Assembly (NCBI GenBank): GCA_033297205.1
Contig: MU859134.1
Location: 62,001-126,000, forward strand
Origin: Pseudoneurospora amorphoporcata
Lineage: Eukaryota > Ascomycota > Sordariomycetes > Sordariales > Sordariaceae
Reading direction: 5' to 3'
DNA length: 64,000 nucleotides
Shown in pieces: positions 56,201-64,000 of the stretch (position 1 is its first letter; each line of letters opens with the position of its first letter). Position numbers and translations under genes: made by a program. The notes beneath the pieces were generated by a model, which did no database searches, was not told where the DNA came from, and saw only the letters and a program-made list of their open reading frames with translations.

Positions 56201-57373
56201 ATCTCCCTGATCGAGACTTTGATCGACGAATACGGCGAAGACACGGTGCAGTTCTACATGGTGGCCATCCAGAACAACGCCGAGCAACAAGTCCGCAACC
56301 TGCTGCGCACCGTGCACAAGCGTTTCCAAGGCCAGGACCTCTCGGCAATCGACTACATGGACGACGGAAGCCCCATCCAGCTCAAGGTAACCATCGACCC
56401 GGACGCAGGCGAAGCCGTCTTCGACTTCGCCGGCACGGGGCCCGAGGTGTACGCCAACATCAACGCGCCCGAAGCCATCTCCTACAGCGCCATCATCTAC
56501 ACCCTCCGCTGCATGATCTCCGAGGACATCCCGCTGAACCAGGGCTGCTTGGTGCCTGTGACCGTCAAGATTCCGCCCAAGTCCTTGCTCTCTCCCTCCG
56601 ACAACGCCGCGGTGGTGGGCGGCAACGTTTTGACCTCGCAGCGCATCACGGACGTCATCTTCAAGGCCTTCCAGGCCTGCGCCGCATCGCAGGGTTGCTG
56701 CAACAACCTCACTTTTGGGTTCGGCGGCAACGTTGCCGGCGAGAACGAAGTTAAGGGGTTCGGGTACTACGAGACCATCGCTGGCGGATCGGGCGCCGGC
56801 CCGACCTGGGAGGGAACGGACGGTGTGCATGTGCATATGACTAACACGCGCATCACCGATTCCGAGATTTTCGAGCGCCGGTATCCCGTTTTGCTCCGTG
56901 AGTTTTCCATCCGCAAGGGTTCCGGTGGCAAGGGTAAACATCGTGGTGGTGATGGCGTGGTGAGGGACATTGAGTTCCGTTTGCCCTTGCAGGTCAGCAT
57001 CCTTTCTGAGAGGAGGGTGTACAGACCGTATGGTCTGGCAGGCGGCGAGGATGCGCAGTGCGGGTTGAATCTGTGGGTGAGGAAGGTGAAGAAGGCGAGG
57101 TGGGAGGATACGTTGCGCAAGATCCAGAATGGGGAGCAGGATCAGGAGGAGGATGCGGACAAGGTCGACGGGTATGAGGAGCGGGTGATCAACCTGGGAG
57201 CGAAGAACAGCGCGCCGATGATTGCTGGGGATAGGATTATCATTTGCACGCCTGGCGGTGGTGGTTGGGGAAAGAGTGGTGAGGAGAGGGAGGTGGATGA
57301 GATTGAAGATCCGATGGGTACGTGGAAGAAGGGAAGTCACGGGGCGAGGCTGGATTTGGCGCTGCAGGCTTGA
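53215..57373 (+). CDS. OXP1: 5-oxoprolinase (ATP-hydrolysing)
   Basis: Two exons: 53215-55726 and 55779-57373 (donor GTGAGT, acceptor TTCTAG, phase 1), giving 1,368 residues. It has hydantoinase A N-terminal and A domains: VRIAIDRGGTFTDCVGNY, then RMGTTVATNALLERKGEKIA, CEFMQSDGGLVDVDKFTGLK, and IGFDMGGTSTDVSRYGEGRY. The hydantoinase B domain starts near residue 780 (DPIMLSIFGHRFMAIAEQMG) and continues across the intron (LPVHLGSM then VLMTNHPSYGGTHLPDVTL). It ends with GDRIIICTPGGGGWG. The enzyme opens 5-oxo-L-proline to glutamate using ATP, completing the gamma-glutamyl cycle of glutathione turnover. The single-chain A+B fusion is the eukaryotic form. The convergent neighbour is an organic-anion permease. 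Confidence 0.96.
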
Positions 57374-57548
57374 TTTTTTCATGATATGAGTGATGAAGTG
57401 AACGCTTAGCGGGAGTTTACTTTTTCCCGGGTATATCAAAACGAAATATGAGCATATGTAATCTGCAACAACCCGCCTGACCCGGGACTCCATAGAAAAC
57501 ACGAACGCCATACAAACAAAGCTTCAGGTAAGAACTCCCCCTCTTCCC

Positions 57549-59420
57549 TCAAAGCTTGAACCTAAACCCCTCAACATTAATAGCCCCCTCCACCCACTCC
57601 CCCCTCGCCAACTTCTTATTCTGCCTGCTCAAAATCATCCTCATCACCGTCGCCGCACAAACCGCAATAAACGCCGTAACGCAATTCACCACCATCGCCA
57701 CCGTGTAATGCGGCGCCGCGCTATTAGGATACAGGTAGCTCGCGTAGATACTACTGCAGTTGCTGACCGCATTGATAAACGCCAGCGCAGCCGCTCTCTT
57801 CGCCGGCGGCCGGGGCATGGTATTCGAGATCCAGGCCAGTGCGACCACGAAGCCCGAATAAACCGAGGGCACCATGAGCATCATGGCCAAGTACCGGGGG
57901 GCGATGTGCGTTGTTGTGGCAGCGATGATGTAGGCCACGATGGCGACGCACATGGGGATGGCGATGTGGAAGTATCGCTCGCCTGTCTTGTCGGCGTGCC
58001 AGGCGTTGGCGAAGGTGACGATCACGGCCAGCACGTAGGGCGGCGCGGTGAGCAGGAGGGAGTGAATCCGGTTGTAGCCGAGGGTGTTGACGACGGTGGG
58101 GAAGAAATTGGTGACGGTGCCGGAGGCGACGATGCAGAAGAGGAGGACCATCTGTCGTCTCTTAGTGACATGTCGAGGAAATGGATATATAACGTATACA
58201 TGGGAAAACTCACCAAAACATATGTCCTGAAATCCACAAACGCCATTCTAGCCCCCTGCCAAAAAGTCTGCTCCTTCCTCCCCACCCAATCATCAACGCC
58301 CACATCCTCTTCAAGCCTCCAAACCGCCAGCGTTCTCTCCTCCTCCGTCAACCAAGTTGTCGTCCTGGGAAAATTCGGCAGCACAAAGAAACACGCAAAG
58401 GCGATGGCGATCGTCGCCGCTCCTTCGATGATGAACAGCCATTGCCAGGCACTATACCCCCTTGCGCCGTCTAATCCTGATACCACGCCTGCGCTGATCA
58501 AACCGGAGAAGGCACCCGAGATGAGGGCGCCCGAGTATAAGATGGCGGTGCGCAGGCCGAGCTCGGAGCGCGTGTACCAGCAGGAGAGGTAGTAGAGGCA
58601 ACCGGGGAAGTAGGCGGCTTCGACGAAGCCGAGGAAGAAACGGACGGCGTAGAGGCCGGCGGCGGAGGTGCAGGCGGAGGTGGCGGCGGAAATGGTGCCC
58701 CAGATTATCATCTGTCAAAGGGGGTGAGAGTGAGTTAGTGGGTCATGGAGAAGATGAGGGTAATTGAAAGAGAGAATGGGTGGAAGGGGAAGGGAAGGGA
58801 GAAGTGACGTACACAACATGGGAGATAAATTGCCGGCTTTCCTAGCTTGTTGAGAAACAGGTTGGATGGGATTTGCATCAAGAGGTAGCCGACGAAGAGG
58901 ATGCTGACGGAGGTTTGGTACTCGACTGAGGAGAGGTTGAGGTCGCGCTCGAGGTTGGCGAGTTTGGCGGCGGCGATGTTGTTTCTGTTTGTGGTGTAGG
59001 TGTTAGTGACTGTTCCGTTTCCCTTTCGGCGGTTTCCCTGTCCTATTGCTAACTGCTTTTGCTTGCAGAATATCCCAGACCCCTCCTTTACAATGGTAAT
59101 GGACATTATGATGGAGAGAAGACGACATACCGGTCAATGTAATTCAAGATATACATGATAATAATAGCCGGCATCAACCGCAAGTCGATTTTCCTCTTCA
59201 GCTTCTTCTCCAGGTTTTGACGCTCTTCTGGGCTCAGGGCCGCGATCCATGCCGGTGGTTGAAGGGCGGCTCTCTGACCATGGTGATGGCCAGGGTTATC
59301 ATGAGAAGAAGAGGTTTTGGCATATTCAACATTCTCGACGTCCACGACCTTGGCACTATCGCCAAGTGATGGTGACGAAGACCTAGCGGTGGTCTTGGGG
59401 TGCGCTGTTGGTTCTTCCAT
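57549..59420 (-). CDS. MFS anion:cation symporter, allantoate-permease (Dal5) family
   Basis: Four exons: 59420-59131, 58984-58813, 58711-58214 and 58151-57549. Donors are GTATGT, GTACGT and GTGAGT, acceptors are ACAG in each case, and phases agree. Total 520 residues. The soluble Ser/His-rich N-terminus leads to the family's first conserved block (LKRKIDLRLMPAIIIMYILN, YIDRNNIAAAKLANLERDLN), then SSVEYQTSVSILFVGYLLMQ, IPSNLFLNKLGKPAIYLP, and SAWQWLFIIEGAATIAIA before the central loop. Six further membrane helices follow. Twelve helices in all fit the Dal5 family, whose members import allantoate, nicotinate, biotin precursors and other carboxylates. Its stop codon is only 175 bp from that of 5-oxoprolinase. 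A role in 5-oxoproline or related uptake is an inference from this position. Confidence 0.9.
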
Positions 59421-61690
59421 GTTGGGTTGAATACGATGCGGTTCCTGGACCGTGATACCTTGCGGGAACGGACGGAGAGAGGTGGTATCTTCCTTGAACA
59501 AAGCGGCACAAAGACTGGTTTATATACTCGTTCGTCCGTCCGAACGTAAGTCATTCAGGTATTGGGACCGTTGACCATACAATAAAGAAGTCGAGCTACT
59601 AGTAGTACCTAACCGAGCTTGGAGATGGTTGTATCCCCACAACCCAGAACGGTAGAGCTAGGTATCCTTGCAAAACCTGGGGTAGAAAATCTGGGGTAAG
59701 CCTAGACAAGGAACATACTCTAGCAGGGAGGAGAACCACGATCTTTTAAAGTTCATGATCTGTTTCCCCTTCACTTCCCAACCTCCACTTACCATAAGGT
59801 ACCCTTCACTCCTCAAGTGCCTGATTCCCACCGCGTGATGCCCTGCACGCGTTACCGTATTAGTTCTACTGTACATACATGACAGGTTACATGACATATG
59901 CTGGTCGAAACGTTGCACCGAATTCCTGCTCCTCTCGTCGCCCCGAAACCTGGTAGTACCACGACACTACGGCGCTTTGGGGTGATAGGGGTTCGACGGG
60001 AATTGCTACAGTTCAGTTCCTTCCCATTTTCCTTGTTACCCCGCGATTTCGAAACAGGTTCTTTCGCCAAGTTTCTGTTTTCTGTTGAGGTTCATTCGGC
60101 AAGTGGGTAGGTAGACTCTAAGGTAGGTAGGCGAAGAAAGATGGGCAATTCCGCATTCAACAGCCGAATTGCTCCTTCCTATCTTCCCCTCTTTGGTTGG
60201 GGTGCCGAGCCTCCTTTGTCCTTTCCTCGCTGTCATATGCACCTGCCGATGACACCAAGACGACGGATCGGCAAGACCAACACCTTGGTATCACCCTCCG
60301 TTCCCGAACATGGAGGGATTTCCGCTTTCTTTGACAGGAATCGTTGTGGTACCTGGATCTGGATGAGGATTGGAGCGCTTGGTGCGCGGAAGGTGGGGGA
60401 GCTCAATGGTGAGTTCTTTTGGAGGGAAACAACAACCATCAAACATCATCATCTTGACCCAGCCACGGCAGCGTGGGGTTATGTGGTGCTCTTCTCCTTT
60501 GCTCCTGGTTTTCGAGGCTTGAATCTGGAACAACAGCACCCATTTTTTCCAATATTGATCCAACCATCCAAACTTCCGAACACGATGGTTTCAACGAACA
60601 TATCAGAAAGCTTCGGACTCGACCCACCCTTCAATGAGAGGTTTCGATTGTCAGTCTCATAATCCCATTGCAGCCCTATCCGGGGCAGGAGGAATGCAGT
60701 TGAACCACCTCGCGAAAGTCCTCCCGGAGTCCGCTCCGCCAATGACAAATCACATGCACGCCATGTCAATTCAATGCGGAAAATGCGCGTAATGAACGGC
60801 CCAGCAGCACATTACCAACCACCAACGGATACCTAGGTGGTCTAGAAATCACAATGCTACCGTGAACGTTGCAAGCTGCGCGTCGCTATATCGTGATAGT
60901 GTTGCGGGGACATGGACGTGAAAGCAGCCCAGCCAGGAGGTCCAACCGAAACCGATATGTACGATGTACGTTGACGGTTAGGCCCGCCACTGGGACATTC
61001 ACCGTCTCGGGATATGGCGGCGATAGTTATAGTGTTATTTATTCCTTTCTTATCCTCTATATATCGCGTCTGAAGAACAAGAAGAACAGATCACGACGCA
61101 CGTAGTTGTACGAACCGATACAAATGCGGTCAGCGAAGCTGGTAACCTAAAGCGATGATGAGAGATGGGTACATAGCAAAGAAGCGAGTACTGAAAGCAG
61201 AATCGCGAATGTGGTCAAAAGATCGGAGTGGCTGTGGGGATATTAACCTGGTAATAGCGCCTCATCAACGGTCAAATGGGATGAACAAAGAGAACAGAAA
61301 ACCATGGCTTGATAAACATGGGGGTCAATGACAACAGTGAAAGTTGGGGGCTGCCAACCTGCTCCACGAAAACCTGAATAGGTACCTAGTATCACGAGCT
61401 TTGTGTCATATCTTACTCGACGGAGAGCTTGTTGAAGAGTATCTTAATAATGCTCAAGTATTCTCTTCCTAAGTAATGTCTAGTAGTTCCCTCCAACATG
61501 ACCACAGGTGGCAACTTTTCCATCATCATCAGTTTCAAAAAGTTCTATCTTTTTCCTAAAGGGTATCCCAAATAACAACGTTTAGCCACCATAGCTTGAT
61601 CAGTCTACTTATTGAAAGCCCTCACCGCAGTTACAGGCTGTCCAACGTATTTCTAAGTAAATAGACAAGCCTCCAAGCTTCCAAGCGCAT

Positions 61691-61727
<37 letters not shown>

Positions 61728-62154
61728 AGCCGAACCAAACGAATATATGAGGCTCTGTCTTCCTTTAGCGAGGGGAAGAGTCCAGCATAGGCTACCCTGG
61801 TCGGAAAAAGTCCGGTACCGTAATTATGAGACATGGTATAAAATGATACGCAGACAGCCAGATCTCATACTCTGGTGTGGCGCGTCATGTGCAGTGAGTT
61901 GATTCCATGTACAAAGAGACTGCTCAGTCATCCAGTGATCGCCTCCTCCTGTTCAACAAGTCAAGGAGCATTAGCCGTGCTTTAGGTAGTGAGGGTGACC
62001 AACAGTATGGACTGCGGTAAATATGTGCAAAAGGTACAAAGGCGTCAGCAACCCATTAGCTAGAACTGAAGGCTCGGAATCAATGCAAGAAAAACAAGGG
62101 CGGGAATGTAGCAACCGCAAGCCCTTAATCAATTGTCGAGGCTTCTCAACCTTC
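59421..62154. other. 2.7-kb intergenic region
   Basis: No supported gene. A 173-codon plus-strand ORF (60141-60662) overlaps several minus-strand ORFs of similar length and has no recognisable motif. The region includes a 35-A tract. The left end should carry the permease promoter. Confidence 0.4.
61692..61726. repeat. Uninterrupted A35 tract
   Basis: Thirty-five A in a row, followed by CAGCCGAACC. No short duplication is evident at its borders. Confidence 0.85.
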
Positions 62155-64000
62155 TCAATCAGCGTCTGCCAACTGCATGATAAGCTTGGCAGCCATGTCA
62201 AGGAAGGGAAAGGGGCTCGTGACTTCCTTATCCTCTAGAAGCTTTCCATCAGGGGTCTCGTAGCCGTCAACTTTGAAGTCGACGAGATAGACACCGTGCT
62301 CCATTTCGTAGATCTGAATCTCCATACGCATAGCCACAACCTGGTACTTGTCGCTACCGTCCCGGGTAACATGCATGGTCTCTCCTGCTTCGCTGAGGCC
62401 CGAGGCAATCGAATGCTTTTTCATTTCTGACCAAGGTGTTAGTCAAGCTTTATCGTGTATGATGGACAGGCGGCAAACTCACTATCGGTTGTCCAGCGGA
62501 TCTTGATGTGCCAGGGGTCCGCAGGAAGTCTGTAGGTCTTTGTGGGATCCATGTTAGATGATGACTTCTTGCGCCCGATAGTAGGTCCATCATAGTCATC
62601 CGCCTCGTCATCGTCCCGGTGGGCTACTTCGTAGTCTTCATCGACAATCCATCCCGCACCAAGCTTGTTTAGCGCCTTGTAAATACACACCAGCGCTTCC
62701 CAAGGAGCGTTCCTAGATCGAATACCAAACTGCCATCGAGCAGGCTTGTTCTTCTTGGGCGGGTGGACGGGGGTAAGTCCTTGTGGGCGCTTGTTGGCCT
62801 CGTCAAGACGAAGTTGGCTCCTCGAATGTGGCTTGAGTCTTCGGATTGTCTCTTCTTGTTCAGCTTGGCTGCGCGGCTGGTTCGCAGGCTCAACAATGGT
62901 AGGGATAGCATCAGGGGGCTCAAGACCTTCGGCCTTGGCCTTCTCACGCTCCATGAAGACCTTGTGGTAGGTAGGAAGACTGCTAGGCAAAATACCGATC
63001 TTGGTGACATATGGCCGCGGTGAAGTTCCTGTGCTAACGGATGCGATAGACCGAGCTGATGACATATTCGGGTCAAGGAGCGGACTCGGGACAGACTCTT
63101 CTGTCGTGAGGCCTGGGATTTCTTCATCGGTTTTTAGTAGTTGTCCTGGAATTCCTGACGCGGTATCGCTCCAAAGAGGACGGTGTTCGCAAACTCAAGG
63201 GATTGCTCTTTTGCGTTAGGTGATGTTCACCACTAGGCAAGTATAAAACTGACGCGAAAAGAGAATGGGACGTAGCAAAATCAACCGCCAAAGAAGGACA
63301 AGACAGACGAGTAAAGGATCGCAAAGGGATCGATAGATTCCAATGATGAGAAGACAAAAGACTTGCTGGGAGGGAGCGTAGACTCACGGTTACTCTGCAT
63401 CAGCTTATTCTCACGCACGATCATGTAGGCATCTTTGATGGCCGAGGGTTCGTCGGCCTCCAAGGCCTCTTCGACATCTCTCTTGCCGTAGCCCATGGTT
63501 TTACTGATCTTCTCCGTGACCTCATTATGCAGCTTCTCCTGTTCCTGCGGAGGCGCATTTGGCGCAATGTCGCTAACCTTGATGGCCTTGTTCGGGTCTA
63601 CGCCAGTGTTGAGGAACTCCTCGACAGGAGGGTGAAGGTAAGCCGGCAGATCCTTGAGGAACCATGGGTCCTGGCGAATTTCATCAATCGTGGCACGTTG
63701 AACGGGATTAACGACCAACATCTTCTTGATTAGTGACGCCGCTCCGGGACTCATCCAGGTCGGGACCATGTAGCTTCCGCGCGCGATCTTGGCGAAGAGA
63801 CTGGGAATATGCTCGTCGTCGAAGGGAAGGCGTCCGACGAGTAGGACGTAGAGAATGACACCGCAACTCCAGACATCGACCTCGGGTCCTGCATAGAGCT
63901 TGCCACCAATGACCTCGGGAGCCGCATAGTTGGGAGAGCCGCAGCTGGTCTTGAGGAAGTTACCGTCGGTCATGATATTGCTAAGACCGAAATCGGCGAT
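62155..64000 (-). CDS. snf1: Snf1/AMPK catalytic subunit, C-terminal part (5' end outside window)
   Basis: Partial: the N-terminal lobe lies beyond 64000. The visible part begins IADFGLSNIMTDGNFLKTSC with the DFG motif and the activation-loop Thr before SCGSPNYAAPEV. It continues DVWSCGVILYVLLVGRLPFD, then the ubiquitin-associated-like autoinhibitory segment (EKISKTMGYGKRDVEEALEA) and the C-terminal beta/gamma-binding region (RPYVTKIGILPSSLPTYHK, ARWQFGIRSRNAPWEALVCI, YLVDFKVDGYE, PFPFLDMAAKLIMQLADAD). Clear junctions are donor GTGAGT after QSN near 63393, and an intron 62482-62427 (donor GTGAGT, acceptor GTCAG). The acceptor of the upstream intron (about 63190-63210) is unresolved. Snf1 is the energy-sensing Ser/Thr kinase needed for derepression of alternative carbon use. 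Confidence 0.93.

Noticed and set aside
56054..57511. 485-codon minus-strand ORF opposite 5-oxoprolinase
   Set aside because: Antisense shadow of a conserved enzyme. No motif, His/Arg/Leu-rich composition.
60141..60662. 173-codon plus-strand ORF in the permease-snf1 spacer
   Set aside because: Overlaps several minus-strand ORFs of similar size, has no motif or consistent codon preference, and has no splice-linked exons.
1..64000. tRNA genes or CRISPR-like arrays
   Set aside because: I scanned for B-box GGTTCRANNCC patterns and regularly spaced repeats and found none convincing. A covariance-model search (for example tRNAscan-SE) would be decisive.

Overview
This window is nuclear DNA from a filamentous ascomycete, very probably Neurospora or a close Sordariaceae relative. 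The genes have short introns (about 45-250 bp) with GT(A/G)NGT donors and CTAAC/CTGAC branch sites. There are two dispersed, nearly identical 119-nt 5S rRNA genes that match the major Neurospora 5S type as I remember it. Two HET-type (vegetative incompatibility) loci are present, and coding regions are GC-rich while spacers are neutral to AT-rich. I see no bacterial features, CRISPR arrays or recognisable tRNA genes.

Layout. 0-6 kb is an incompatibility-type region: a HET C-terminal remnant, a small three-exon gene and a full-length HET protein with membrane segments. 6-12.5 kb carries a PXA/PX/nexin-C sorting nexin, the transcription cofactor Sub1/PC4 and a GNAT acetyltransferase. 14.5-18.2 kb is a six-exon (or seven-exon) C-terminal-motor kinesin-14 with an in-frame amber codon that needs explaining. 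18.8-21.2 kb holds two 5S genes in inverted orientation around a LOA1/VPS66-like acyltransferase. 22-28 kb contains mitochondrial genes: dihydroxy-acid dehydratase, ClpP (with 19-nt and 26-nt microexons) and a basic protein with a likely mitochondrial presequence. 28-36 kb is gene-poor, with one F-box gene and a 270-bp element bounded by long perfect inverted repeats. 36-38 kb is a MOSC plus flavin/2Fe-2S reductase fusion.

38.6-45.5 kb is the most unusual stretch: three diverged genes and one decayed relic, all on the minus strand, that share a copia-type Gag (UBN2-like) domain but have no protease, integrase, reverse transcriptase or LTRs nearby. They look like an old, domesticated Gag-derived family. 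46-53 kb carries Rrp7 (rRNA processing) and an Msd1/SSX2IP-type microtubule-anchoring protein. 53-59.5 kb has 5-oxoprolinase convergent with an allantoate-permease-family MFS transporter. The right edge cuts through the Snf1/AMPK catalytic subunit, leaving the C-terminal half from the DFG motif onward.

Genes that may work together: OPLAH with the adjacent anion permease (uptake and opening of 5-oxoproline, inferred); kinesin-14 with Msd1 (partners in fission yeast, here 30 kb apart and probably coincidental); and the mitochondrial group at 22-28 kb. Exon boundaries were read by eye from splice signals and frame continuity. They are reliable where domain continuity supports them and are marked uncertain elsewhere.
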